DNA of 64,000 nt, from the NCBI GenBank assembly GCA_002405165.1, contig DHLF01000005.1, positions 5,528 to 69,527 on the forward strand. Direction: 5' to 3'. Below, in pieces: positions 56,253-64,000 of the stretch. The notes under the pieces are model-generated. The model saw nothing but the letters and a program-made list of their open reading frames with translations. It had not been told where the DNA came from and did no database searches. The stretch is from Christensenella sp. UBA4675 (GTDB taxonomy: Bacteria; Bacillota; Clostridia; Christensenellales; Borkfalkiaceae). The position numbers were made by a program, and so were the translations under genes. Each line of letters opens with the position of its first letter. Position 1 is the stretch's first letter.

Positions 56253-57358
56253 TACTCTTCTCCGTTCTCTGCTTCTTCGTTTTCTGCTTCTTCTTCGTAA
56301 TCGCCCGAAGCCGTTGCTACCGATTGACTTTTTATGTCAATCTTCCAACCCGTAAGTTTAACGGCAAGTCTTGCGTTTTGTCCGTTTTTACCTATTGCGA
56401 GCGATAATTTATCGTCGGGAACGACGACTTTTGCAACTTGTTCGCCTTCTATTGCGGAAACCTTTAATACCTTTGCCGGCGATAAAGATTTAGCGATATA
56501 TTCAAGCGGATTTTCGCTCCATAAAATAATATCTATTTTTTCTCCGTTTAGTTCTTCTACTATGGCGTTTACCCTAGCTCCCCTAGGACCTACGCAAGCG
56601 CCAACCGCGTCGATAGAACTGTCGGGACTGTAAATTGCGATTTTGGTTCTTTGACCGGGTTCTCTTGCAATTGACTTTATCTCTACAAGTCCGCTTCTAA
56701 TTTCGGGAACTTCGTTTTCGAATAATCCCCTAACGAGTCCCGGTGAAGTCCTTGAAACCATAATTTGCGCGTTTAATCCTGAATTGCGAACCCTTTTAAC
56801 GTAAACTTTTAGTTTTGCGCCTATTTCGTATTTTTCACCCGGAACTTGGTCTTGCGGAAGCATAACCCCGCCAACGTTTCCGCTGCCTATTTCAACGTAA
56901 ACGTTTTTATCTTCTACTTTTCTGACAATACAGCTTTGAATTGCGTTTTCTTTATCTTCGAACTCGGAAATAATGCTATCCCTTTCGGCTTCCCTTAATT
57001 TTTGTCTTATTACTTGAATTGCCGTTCCGCTGGATATTCTGTCGAATTCGTCCTTAGGTACGATTTCGGCAAGTTCTACATATTCGCCGAGTTTTGCCGT
57101 TCTTTTTATTTGTTTGGCGTCTTCAAGCGAAATTTCTTTATCGGGATTTTCTACTTGTTCTACAACCATTTTCACAACCGAAAATTTTATAGAATTTTTT
57201 TCTTTGTTTAATTTGACTTTTACGTCGAAAGCGTCGCCTTTAAGTCTTTTGTATCCGCAAGACAAGGCGTTTTCTATCGAGTCGAGAAGTGATTGTTCGT
57301 CAATACCTTTCGTTTCTACCAATTCGCTTAACGCGTCAAAAAAATCTTTGTTTATCAT
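56252..57358 (-). CDS. nusA: Transcription elongation/termination factor NusA
   Basis: A 368-residue NusA of the Gram-positive, short type (no C-terminal acidic repeats). The N-terminal domain (about 1-125) is followed by S1 (IGSGNVGGVMLPQDQVPG), then KH1 and KH2 (IDAVGACVGPRGARVNAIV and LSLAIGKNGQNARLAVKLTG). It ends in a Glu-rich tail. It controls RNA polymerase pausing and termination. Starts behind AAGGAG. Confidence 0.96.
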   Translation of the reverse strand: MINKDFFDALSELVETKGIDEQSLLDSIENALSCGYKRLKGDAFDVKVKLNKEKNSIKFSVVKMVVEQVENPDKEISLEDAKQIKRTAKLGEYVELAEIVPKDEFDRISSGTAIQVIRQKLREAERDSIISEFEDKENAIQSCIVRKVEDKNVYVEIGSGNVGGVMLPQDQVPGEKYEIGAKLKVYVKRVRNSGLNAQIMVSRTSPGLVRGLFENEVPEIRSGLVEIKSIAREPGQRTKIAIYSPDSSIDAVGACVGPRGARVNAIVEELNGEKIDIILWSENPLEYIAKSLSPAKVLKVSAIEGEQVAKVVVPDDKLSLAIGKNGQNARLAVKLTGWKIDIKSQSVATASGDYEEEAENEEAENGEE

Positions 57359-57391
57359 TTTTATCTCCTTAATATCCGAGTTTTTCGTATT

Positions 57392-57853
57392 TTAATCAAA
57401 TTCTACGGCTTCGTTTATTTTAGCTATTTGATTGTGGTTTATTTTTAACTTTTCTCCGTTACGTTCTATTTCGACGTAGTCGGGAGTGTAAGAAATAAGT
57501 TTTGCGGTAAAACTTTTTTCGCCTTTTAACTGCGCGAAAAGTTTAATTTCAACATTTTTGCCTATTCTCTTTAAATAATCTCTTTCCTTTTTAAACGGTC
57601 GGGTTAGTCCCGGCGAAGAACAGTTAAGCGTGTAAGCACTTCCGTTTGAAACGTCTATTTCGTCTAAAAGCGGATCGATTAAACTATGCAACTTTTCCAA
57701 AGTGTCTAAATCTATTCCGCCGTCTTTATCGATATAAAAAGTAAGCGACGGATTTTTGCCCGTTTTTACTTCCGCTTCCACAAGTTCGCAACCGTTTGCT
57801 TCTATTACGGGAAGCACGGTTTTTTCTATTTCTTGTAAGTTTTTAAAATCCAT
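57392..57853 (-). CDS. rimP: Ribosome maturation factor RimP
   Basis: A 153-residue protein with the RimP fold: EKTVLPVIEANGCELVEAEV, FYIDKDGGIDLDTLEKL and SSPGLTRPFKKERDYLKRIG are conserved motifs. It helps build the 30S subunit. It precedes nusA as in most bacteria. The 92-base gap to the polC-like gene upstream carries no remnant of polymerase sequence. Confidence 0.94.
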   Translation of the reverse strand: MDFKNLQEIEKTVLPVIEANGCELVEAEVKTGKNPSLTFYIDKDGGIDLDTLEKLHSLIDPLLDEIDVSNGSAYTLNCSSPGLTRPFKKERDYLKRIGKNVEIKLFAQLKGEKSFTAKLISYTPDYVEIERNGEKLKINHNQIAKINEAVEFD

Positions 57854-57945
57854 TTTTCTCCCTATAAATCTTTGAGAGCAACCGCAAATCGGTTACTCTC
57901 AATACTGCTGTATTAACAAGTTAAATATATTATAACACTATATTT

Positions 57946-59475
57946 TTAAAATGGCAAGCATTTTTTTAACTTTATAAGCTCAATAAATAATTTTGCGGTA
58001 GCGTGGGCGTCCGATAAAGCCCTGTGGTGTAAAAATTGAATTTCAAAATAGTCGCAAACCGTATTCAACTGATAATTTTTAAGTCCTTTTAAAGTGTTTC
58101 GGGATATTTCCAAAGTATCTAAATAAGAGTTTTCCAAATAATATCCTTCCCTTAAATAGTGATTTTTCATCATACTAATATCGAAATTCGCGTTATGCGC
58201 GACTAATATCGCGTTTTCAACGTATTTATAAAAGTCGGAGCAAATTTCCGAAAATACAGGTTTATCCGCAACCATTTCGTTGGTAATTCCCGTTATGGAC
58301 GTAATTTTTTCGCTTATATTTACCTGCGGATTTATTAAAGTGGTAAAACAGTCTTTTATTTCCCCGTCCACAATTTTTACCGCGCCTATTTCGGTTATTC
58401 TGTCGTTTAAAACGTCAAGCCCCGTAGTTTCTACGTCGAACACGACGAAAGTTTTTCCCATTAAGCAATCGGGAATAAAATCGTCTTGTTTAAAAACGTT
58501 TATTTGCGTTGCGTCTTGCAATTCTTGCGGGAAAATTTTTTTATAGTTTGCGGGTGCTTTTTTACCTTCTTTTCTTTCGGGTACGAAATCGGCGGGAAAA
58601 TCGCATAAACCGATATTATTTATCCTATAACTCGGTCTACCGTTATATTCTTCCATTTCTCCGTCGAATATAACTCCGTCCCCCTCTTTTAAAGCTTCTA
58701 CGAATTTAACTTTATCTTTTCTGGGGAAATAATGCCCCGACAGGTTTCCCGTTTTGTCCGTAAACGAAATTAAAAACCAATCTTTCCCTTTATCGTTAGT
58801 TCTTTTTCTTACTTCGGTTATAATTCCGCATACGGTTACTGCCGAACGCAAATTTACGGCGTCCGCAATATAAACCGCAACGTCGTTGGTATCGTAAGAT
58901 ATGTAAGAACGCACGTTTTCTACTTTTAAAGTTCTTAGTTTTATCCTTTCGAAATCCGTTTCGTCGGCTTGCTCTTCTTTAAAATTACTTTCTCTTTCGC
59001 TTCTTGAACTAGTGGTTATTCTTATCGGCTCGCAAAAATTTTCGTTTAAAAATTCTTTTATATCGTCGAATATTTTTCCGCCTTTAAAAATATCGTATTC
59101 TCTATCCGATAAAGCGATATTTAACGTAAAAGTTTGCGTATCGTAACAAAAATCTTCCTTTTTTATAGCCCCGATTAAATATTTTCTAGTACTTTGAACG
59201 TAGTCGAACACCATAAGTTCGACTAAATCTTTATCTGCTTTTACTTTTTTTACGTCTACCGTTACAAAACCGAAAGCGTTTGGCATATAGCTTTTTATTT
59301 TTTCCGAAATAGCGTTTTTTACTTGTTCGCTTATGCTTTTATCGTTTATTAAATTGACGTGAACGCTTAAATTTTGCTTATTTATTTTTACGTTTTTTAT
59401 TTTAATTCTCTCTATGCTTTCGTCAAATTTTCTTATATCCGTAAGCATTTCTTGTAATTTATGGTTGGTTGACAA
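57946..59475 (-). CDS. PolC-locus protein: N-terminus + OB fold + exonuclease, no polymerase
   Basis: A 509-residue protein where Bacillota carry polC (about 1,440 residues). An N-terminal PolC-like region (about 1-190) is followed by an OB fold (about 205-290; VTVCGIITEVRKRTNDKGKD), a linker of about 50 residues, and a DEDDh exonuclease: FDVETTGLD (347, 349), AHNANFD (432) and HRALSDAHA (484, 489), all catalytic residues present. The PHP and polymerase parts are absent with no frameshift or remnant. In true PolC the exonuclease is inserted in PHP, so this looks like a separate exonuclease derived from PolC, or an ancestral form. It overlaps ispG by 17 bases. Confidence 0.85.
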   Translation of the reverse strand: MSTNHKLQEMLTDIRKFDESIERIKIKNVKINKQNLSVHVNLINDKSISEQVKNAISEKIKSYMPNAFGFVTVDVKKVKADKDLVELMVFDYVQSTRKYLIGAIKKEDFCYDTQTFTLNIALSDREYDIFKGGKIFDDIKEFLNENFCEPIRITTSSRSERESNFKEEQADETDFERIKLRTLKVENVRSYISYDTNDVAVYIADAVNLRSAVTVCGIITEVRKRTNDKGKDWFLISFTDKTGNLSGHYFPRKDKVKFVEALKEGDGVIFDGEMEEYNGRPSYRINNIGLCDFPADFVPERKEGKKAPANYKKIFPQELQDATQINVFKQDDFIPDCLMGKTFVVFDVETTGLDVLNDRITEIGAVKIVDGEIKDCFTTLINPQVNISEKITSITGITNEMVADKPVFSEICSDFYKYVENAILVAHNANFDISMMKNHYLREGYYLENSYLDTLEISRNTLKGLKNYQLNTVCDYFEIQFLHHRALSDAHATAKLFIELIKLKKCLPF

Positions 59476-60505
59476 ATTCTTTTATTTCCTTTAAAAATTC
59501 TCTTTCGGCTTCTTCCGATTTTATGGTTTTATACACTTTCCCTTTTTTAAATATAACGCAACTGCCTTTTCCGCCAGCTATACCTAAATCGCAATCGCTA
59601 GCTTCCCCCGGCCCGTTTACCACGCAACCCATTACCGCTATTTTTACGGGTTTCGATATATTAGAAGTAAACTCGCAAACTCTTTCCGCAAGTTTTTCCA
59701 TATCATACTCCGTTCTTCCGCATGTCGGACAGGAAATTATTTCGGCGTAATTTTTGTCAAGACCTATTGCGCGAAGTAAATCTTTACCCGCATAAATTTC
59801 TTCTACGGGATTAGCCGTTAAAGATACCCTTATCGTATCGCCTATTCCGTCAACGAGTAGCGAGCCTATTCCTACCGCGCTTTTTATAATTCCCATTCGC
59901 TTAGTTCCCGCTTCCGTAACACCTACGTGCAACGGATAAGATGACCTTTCGGCGATATATCGGTAGGTTTTTATAGTGGTGGGAACGGAAGAAGTTTTAG
60001 CCGAAATTACTATATCTTCCACCCCGTATTTTTCTAGTTGAGCCACCCTTTTAAGCGCGCTTTCTCCAAGCGAAATTTCGTTTTTACCGTATTTTTCCAA
60101 ATACTCTTTTTCAACGCTTCCGCTGTTAGAACCTACCCTTACTACGCAATTATGTCTTTTTAAACAGTCCGCAACCGCCTTCACGTTTTCTTCCGAACCG
60201 ATATTGCCGGGGTTTATTCTTACTTTATCAACCCCGTTCTCGATAGACGCGATAGCGAGCCTATAATCGAAATGAACGTCCGCCACTAGCGGAATACGTA
60301 TTTTATCTTTTATCTTTTTTATGGCGTCGGCGTCGGAAAAATCTTTTACGGCAACCCTTATGATATCGCAACCCGCTTTTTCTAAATCTAAAATTTGCGA
60401 TACGACTTCGTCTACTTTTTCGGTTTTTATATTCGCCATAGACTGTATTGCTATTTTATTTCCGCCACCTATTTTAACGTTACCTATTTTTACAATTTTA
60501 CTCAT
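59459..60505 (-). CDS. ispG: (E)-4-hydroxy-3-methylbut-2-enyl-diphosphate synthase
   Basis: A 348-residue enzyme of the MEP isoprenoid pathway. IAIQSMANIKTEKVDEVVSQ opens it. The 4Fe-4S ligands are the two Cys in ISCPTCGRTEYD and the Cys in VMGCVVNGPGEASDCD. INPGNIGSEENV and GVTEAGTKRMGIIKSAVG are substrate-site motifs. The order ispG then polC locus is common in Clostridia. Confidence 0.95.
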   Translation of the reverse strand: MSKIVKIGNVKIGGGNKIAIQSMANIKTEKVDEVVSQILDLEKAGCDIIRVAVKDFSDADAIKKIKDKIRIPLVADVHFDYRLAIASIENGVDKVRINPGNIGSEENVKAVADCLKRHNCVVRVGSNSGSVEKEYLEKYGKNEISLGESALKRVAQLEKYGVEDIVISAKTSSVPTTIKTYRYIAERSSYPLHVGVTEAGTKRMGIIKSAVGIGSLLVDGIGDTIRVSLTANPVEEIYAGKDLLRAIGLDKNYAEIISCPTCGRTEYDMEKLAERVCEFTSNISKPVKIAVMGCVVNGPGEASDCDLGIAGGKGSCVIFKKGKVYKTIKSEEAEREFLKEIKEFVNQP

Positions 60506-60594
60506 TTTTCACTCTTTTATGGTTCATCGCAAAAGTTCTTTACGCTTAAAAATATTTTAATATCAAATTTTATCGCTTACGTAATATATTTCAG

Positions 60595-61359
60595 TCAAGA
60601 ATTCATTTCGTAAATAAGCCTTAAACCGTCCAAAGTAAGCCTTCTGTCAACGACGTCTATGCTAGAAGTGTGTCGCGCTATTATCTCGCCTAAACCGCCC
60701 GTCGCAACGACGATGCATTCTTCGTTTAACTCTTTTTTCATTTCTTTAACTATTTTTTCGACTACGCCTATATATCCGTTAATCATACCCGCTTGCATAT
60801 TCGTAACGGTATCGGTCGCAATTACTTTTTCGGGCATAACAAGCTCGATATTCGGAAGTTTTGCAGTTCCGTTTACCAAAGAATCCAAAGAAGTTTTCAT
60901 ACCGGGAAAAATGCTTCCGCCTAAAAATTCGCCCTTAGAATTTACCGCGTTAAAAGTAAGCGCAGTTCCGAAATCTATGCAAATGGTCGCTTTTTTGTAT
61001 TTATGAAAACATGCAGATGAATTTACTATTCTGTCCGCCCCTACTTCGTTAGGATTTTTTACGCAAAATTTAATCCCAGTTTTTATTTTCGTGTTTACGA
61101 TTATAGGATTTAGCCCTAAATAGTCTTTACACATATGCTCCATAGTGTAGTTTAGTTGCGGAATAACCGACGACATTATTACGCCCTTTATATCGCTTTT
61201 TTTAACGTTTGCGCCGTTAAGTAAGTCGGACAAAATTACCCCGTATTCGTCGGACGTGGAAACGTTTACCGAAGATACCCTGAAAGTCGCTTTTAAACTA
61301 TCTTTATCGTAAATAGCGTATTTTATGTTGCTGTTGCCTATATCTATACAAACAATCAT
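60595..61359 (-). CDS. coaX: Type III pantothenate kinase
   Basis: A 254-residue kinase of the actin-like ASKHA fold: CIDIGNSNIKYAIYDKDSL (phosphate 1 motif), NPNEVGADRIVNSSACFHKY and CIDFGTALTFNAVNSKGEFL. It catalyses the first step of coenzyme A synthesis and is not inhibited by CoA. Start behind TAGGTGA. Confidence 0.94.
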   Translation of the reverse strand: MIVCIDIGNSNIKYAIYDKDSLKATFRVSSVNVSTSDEYGVILSDLLNGANVKKSDIKGVIMSSVIPQLNYTMEHMCKDYLGLNPIIVNTKIKTGIKFCVKNPNEVGADRIVNSSACFHKYKKATICIDFGTALTFNAVNSKGEFLGGSIFPGMKTSLDSLVNGTAKLPNIELVMPEKVIATDTVTNMQAGMINGYIGVVEKIVKEMKKELNEECIVVATGGLGEIIARHTSSIDVVDRRLTLDGLRLIYEMNS

Positions 61360-61611
61360 ATTTCACCTATCGTTTTTTAGAATATTGTAAAGCTTTTTTT
61401 GTTTTTTTGCAAGCGATAAAAAGAACATTCCGACTTTTAAAAAATAATAAGCAAAATATGAGTTATATTTTAATAATTTTTTTTAAAAAAAAGGAATTGT
61501 AAGCAAACGCTCGTAACATTTTTTATATTTTCGGCGTAGTATATATTGACGACGGGAAAATTAAAAAAAATTTACATATATTTCCGTCAAAAATATTTCG
61601 GAGGAAATAAA

Positions 61612-61815
61612 ATGATGAACTGTTTCGGTTTTGGCGATAATTGTTGCCTTTATATACTTATAATTCTTCTTATATTATGCCTTTGCGGTAACGGCTGTTT
61701 AACGGGAATTTTCGATAAGATTTGTTCTTGCGGTTGCCTTCCGCTAATACTTGTGCTTCTTTGTTGTTGCAAAGATAAATTCAAACCCTTTATGAACGGT
61801 TGCGGTTGCAAATAA
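61612..61815 (+). CDS. Small Cys-rich membrane protein (chorion-like HCB13 type)
   Basis: A 67-residue protein with 14 cysteines and two hydrophobic stretches: CLYILIILLILCLCGNGCL and LPLILVLLCCCKDK. It ends in CGCK. It starts at the first of two adjacent ATGs, eight bases after GGAGG. A longer in-frame start at 61546 would add 22 unrelated residues and lacks a ribosome site. It resembles the small cysteine-rich proteins annotated in Clostridia as chorion class high-cysteine HCB13 proteins, whose role is unknown. A terminator follows. Confidence 0.75.
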   Translation: MMNCFGFGDNCCLYILIILLILCLCGNGCLTGIFDKICSCGCLPLILVLLCCCKDKFKPFMNGCGCK

Positions 61816-61833
61816 GAACAAAACTATAACACG

Positions 61834-61860
61834 AAAGCGGGATAATCTCCCGCTTTTTGT
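61834..61860 (+). terminator. Terminator of the Cys-rich protein gene
   Basis: AAAGCGGGA (61834-61842) pairs with TCCCGCTTT (61848-61856), loop of 5, followed by TT. It may also serve the arsR-type gene on the other strand. Confidence 0.82.
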
Positions 61861-61868
61861 TGTTTTAT

Positions 61869-62207
61869 TTAAAATCCTAAAAATTCTACGCCTTTTAAAA
61901 GAATATCGTTAATAAGCTCCGTTCTTAAAGAATAAAAAATAACTTTGCCTTGCCTTTTTATTTTTACCGCCCCTATATTTTTAAGCAATCTTAACTGATG
62001 CGAAACGGTCGTTTGATTTATACATAAAACCTGAGAAACGTCCGTAACGCACATTTCGCTTATGGATAAAGCGGATAAAATTTTTAATCTCGTTTCATCT
62101 GCGAAAACCGAAAAAAAACAAGCTAAATCGCTAATAACTTCTCCGTTCGGAACGTAAGAAACTACCATTTCCTGAGTTTTTTTATCAAGTAACATTGCGT
62201 TTGCCAT
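61869..62207 (-). CDS. ArsR/SmtB-family transcriptional regulator
   Basis: A 112-residue winged-helix repressor: ACFFSVFADETRLKILSALS, the recognition helix CINQTTVSHQLRLLKNIGAV, and a wing KRQGKVIFYSLR. EMCVTDVSQVL carries a Cys at the place of the alpha3 metal site of ArsR-type sensors, without the usual CxC. So metal sensing is possible but not certain. A perfect palindrome at 62268-62283, overlapping its -35, is the likely operator for self-control and control of the small gene opposite. Confidence 0.88.
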   Translation of the reverse strand: MANAMLLDKKTQEMVVSYVPNGEVISDLACFFSVFADETRLKILSALSISEMCVTDVSQVLCINQTTVSHQLRLLKNIGAVKIKRQGKVIFYSLRTELINDILLKGVEFLGF

Positions 62208-62239
62208 AATTAAAGCTCCTACCTTTTTTTACCGAATAT

Positions 62240-62269
62240 ATTTTAAAACTTTAATGCAACGTGTGTCAA
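62240..62269 (-). promoter_or_regulatory. Promoter of the arsR-type gene
   Basis: On the minus strand TTGACA (62264-62269) and TAAAAT (62240-62245) with an 18-base spacer. Confidence 0.6.
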
Positions 62270-62283
62270 TATATTCATATATT
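62268..62283. promoter_or_regulatory. Candidate ArsR-type operator
   Basis: AATATAT-TC-ATATATT is a perfect 7-2-7 inverted repeat touching the -35 of the arsR-type promoter. It lies upstream of the divergent 45-residue gene, so it could control both directions. Confidence 0.55.
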
Positions 62284-62339
62284 ATCAAATGCGCAAATAA
62301 AATATAAAAAAGACGAATTTTATCGTTTAAGGAGGTTTT

Positions 62340-62477
62340 ATGACGAATACAAATAATTTGGCTTTAATAGGATTATTGTTTTTACTGGTAAACAATAACA
62401 CTATCACTAACACCCAACTGCTACTTTTGTTAGCCCTACTTTCTACCACGAGTTGCCTATGCAACAACAATAACTAA
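62340..62477 (+). CDS. 45-residue hydrophobic peptide, unknown
   Basis: A short frame with a near-perfect ribosome site (AAGGAGG, four bases before the ATG). Two hydrophobic stretches, LALIGLLFLLVNNN and TQLLLLLALLSTTSCLC, alternate with Asn/Thr-rich segments, so it is likely membrane-associated. A strong terminator follows three bases past the stop. This gene context (own ribosome site and terminator, divergent from an ArsR-type gene) supports a real gene. No family recognised. Confidence 0.65.
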   Translation: MTNTNNLALIGLLFLLVNNNTITNTQLLLLLALLSTTSCLCNNNN

Positions 62478-62480
62478 TTT

Positions 62481-62514
62481 AAAAACGCATAGCTTTTTAC
62501 GGCTATGCGTTTTT
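62481..62514 (+). terminator. Terminator after the 45-residue gene, bidirectional
   Basis: A 13-base perfect stem (62481-62493 with 62502-62514) with a loop of 8, with T runs on both strands. It also ends the leftward M16 peptidase transcript. Confidence 0.85.
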
Positions 62515-62530
62515 AGTTATTTTTTAAAAT

Positions 62531-63769
62531 TTATTTTATAAAAGATGCGTCTACGTTTTTACCGACTAACGATACGGCGAGTTTGGAAAAGTCCATTTCG
62601 TTTTTAATATAGTTATTTACCCTATCTAAGCTTAAATTTTCCATTGCCTTTATTCTACTTTCGTTATCGTAAACTTGTCCCGTTACGAGCAAGTATTTTG
62701 CGTATAACATCATAAGCGTGGCGGTACTTTCTTGCGCCATTACGTTAGAAGCTAAATTTTGGTTTTTTGCGCCGATAAACTCTTTTTCTCCAACTCCGTC
62801 CGCCTTAAATTTTTCTAAAATTTTCATAATTTCGCTGTACGCTTTTTCTATTTTACCAGAGTTAAGCCCCGAATAAATAACCAACGAACCCGTGTTTATA
62901 TAAGCCGACGGATAAGCGTAAACGGTATAACAAAGTCCTAATTCTTCCCTAATGCGTTGAAACAACCTACTGCTCATTCCACCGCCTAGAATAGTAGACG
63001 CAACGCTTAATTCTTCGGTGTTTACGTTTAATTTTTCGCCCCTAAAAGCTAGACCTAAATGAATTTGCTCTATATCCTTTTTTACTGTTTTTACCCCAAA
63101 TTTTATATCGCTTGCAGGCACTAAAATTCTATTACCCGTAGGAAGTTTGCCTTCCACGTAGCGTTCTACCAAACTTTCCGCTTGTTTTTCGTTTACGTTG
63201 CCCGCAAAAACTATAACCGTATTTTCTGCGGTATAGTATTTTTCTCTAAACTTTAAAATATCTTCCCTTTTAAAGTTTTTTACGTTTTCTTTGCTTCCGA
63301 GTATCGTTCTTCCGTAGCCTTTGTCAGAAAAAAAAGCTTCGCTTAATAAGTCTAGACAAAGTTCGTCGGGGGTGTCGTCGGACATATTTATTTCTTCTAT
63401 TACCACGCCTTTTTCTCTTTCGAGTTCTTCTTCGGGATAGGTGGAATTTACGTATATATCCGATAAAATTTCAAAAGAATCGTCTATTTTGTCGGTAGTC
63501 GATTTTATATAGTAAAGCGTTACTTCTTTGGCGGTGTACGCGTTTAGCCTAGAACCCAAATATTCCGAATCCGCACTTATAGAAAAAGAATCTCTTTTAG
63601 CCGTGCCTTTAAAAGTAGTATGCTCTATAAAGTGAGAAATCCCGTTTAACTTTTCGCTTTCGTACGCGCTTCCCACGCCTGCCATTATTCCGCAACTAAC
63701 GGAAAAAAGCTGTTCGTTTTTAACGACTATCATTCTAAGTCCGCTTTTGAATTTCTTAAAATAAACCAT
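62531..63769 (-). CDS. M16-family zinc peptidase (YmxG/MlpA-like)
   Basis: A 412-residue peptidase of the insulinase superfamily. KLNGISHFIEHTTFKGTAKR carries the inverted zinc motif HxxEH, with the later Glu in VVIEEINMSD. The second half is the inactive partner domain, GLAFRGEKLNVNTEELSVAS then GLCYTVYAYPSAY. It lies right after a polysaccharide deacetylase as in the pnp-ylxY-ymxG cluster of Bacillus. Cytoplasmic; substrate unknown. Two bases separate it from the deacetylase stop. Confidence 0.9.
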   Translation of the reverse strand: MVYFKKFKSGLRMIVVKNEQLFSVSCGIMAGVGSAYESEKLNGISHFIEHTTFKGTAKRDSFSISADSEYLGSRLNAYTAKEVTLYYIKSTTDKIDDSFEILSDIYVNSTYPEEELEREKGVVIEEINMSDDTPDELCLDLLSEAFFSDKGYGRTILGSKENVKNFKREDILKFREKYYTAENTVIVFAGNVNEKQAESLVERYVEGKLPTGNRILVPASDIKFGVKTVKKDIEQIHLGLAFRGEKLNVNTEELSVASTILGGGMSSRLFQRIREELGLCYTVYAYPSAYINTGSLVIYSGLNSGKIEKAYSEIMKILEKFKADGVGEKEFIGAKNQNLASNVMAQESTATLMMLYAKYLLVTGQVYDNESRIKAMENLSLDRVNNYIKNEMDFSKLAVSLVGKNVDASFIK

Positions 63770-63771
63770 TT

Positions 63772-64000
63772 TTAATCCTTTATTAAACTTTCGCTTACGC
63801 TTTTTACGTTTAATCCTACGTTGTTATAATATTCTATTATTTTGTCAAGCGAATTCCTTACCGCTTGCGAACAGTTAAGCAAAACAAAATCTCCGCTTTT
63901 CACGTTGGAAGTAGCCCTTTTAAAAACCGAAGTAGAGTTATAATTTTCGCCTAGCGTGTCTATCGTCCACAAAACGGTAGTATATCCGTATTTTTCCGCG
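63772..64000 (-). CDS. Polysaccharide deacetylase C-terminus (YlxY/PdaB-like, partial)
   Basis: The frame continues off the right edge. The visible 75 residues, AEKYGYTTVLWTIDTLGENY then SGDFVLLNCSQAVRNSLDKI, match the final strands and helices of NodB-type polysaccharide deacetylases, which remove acetyl groups from cell-wall glycans or peptidoglycan. Its place directly before an M16 peptidase is that of Bacillus ylxY. The catalytic residues and start lie outside the window. Confidence 0.75.
   Translation of the reverse strand, partial: AEKYGYTTVLWTIDTLGENYNSTSVFKRATSNVKSGDFVLLNCSQAVRNSLDKIIEYYNNVGLNVKSVSESLIKD

Overview
The window is AT-rich DNA, densely coded, with Bacillota-type (Clostridia-like) gene order: ispG - polC locus - rimP - nusA - ylxR - ylxQ - infB - rbfA - nrnA - truB - ribF at the right end, preceded at the edge by a ylxY/ymxG-like pair. 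Near-consensus sigma-A promoters (TTGACA-17-TATAAT) and strong AGGAGG-type ribosome sites recur. Lipoproteins with lipoboxes, an M60-type (mucinase-like) protease, GH97 and GH2 enzymes and an orphan Spo0A DNA-binding domain suggest a gut anaerobe of the Clostridia, probably uncultured. The taxonomic placement is inference.

Layout. 1-7.2 kb: a lipoprotein start, an AraC regulator, a MATE exporter, an XRE regulator facing a lipoprotein through a promoter with three evenly spaced operators, AzlCD, and an SNF-type amino-acid/Na+ symporter. 7.3-15.5 kb: one minus-strand operon (DAHP synthase, tyrA, aroB, aroA, aroC, pheA, fused aroE-aroK, aroQ) that makes chorismate and then Phe/Tyr precursors. 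In front of it is a previously unannotated attenuator: a 20-codon Phe/Tyr-rich leader peptide, mutually exclusive RNA pairings and an intrinsic terminator that abuts the first ribosome site. 15.6-26.9 kb: a membrane-anchored M60-like protease, tRNA-Val, SGNH esterase, lipid kinase, GH13 enzyme, RlmI-like methyltransferase, BioY, DUF445 protein, tRNA-Leu and a RelQ-like alarmone synthetase.

27-46.3 kb is an accessory region: a broken duplicate of a piece of a surface protein, a stand-alone Spo0A C-terminal domain, and a large glycan-utilisation operon read leftwards from 45.3 kb (FAD oxidoreductase, GH2, a 1044-residue lipoprotein with a tandem duplication, a solute-binding protein with InlB-like repeats, GH97 lipoprotein, a second solute-binding protein, a fused MalF-MalG permease, and an ABC ATPase with a large insertion). 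A divergent PocR/AraC regulator with a probably leaderless mRNA faces it.

47-64 kb is mostly housekeeping: phosphoglucomutase, then the nusA-infB translation/transcription operon. At its polC position lies a 509-residue protein that keeps the PolC-like N-terminus, OB fold and exonuclease but no PHP or polymerase domain. CoaX, two tiny hydrophobic proteins flanking an ArsR regulator, an M16 peptidase and a partial polysaccharide deacetylase complete the window.

The strongest candidates for new biology are the aromatic operon attenuator, the polymerase-less PolC-locus protein, the orphan Spo0A domain, the three-operator XRE/lipoprotein cassette and the architecturally odd ABC transporter. I saw no CRISPR array, intact insertion sequence, rRNA or recognisable riboswitch.
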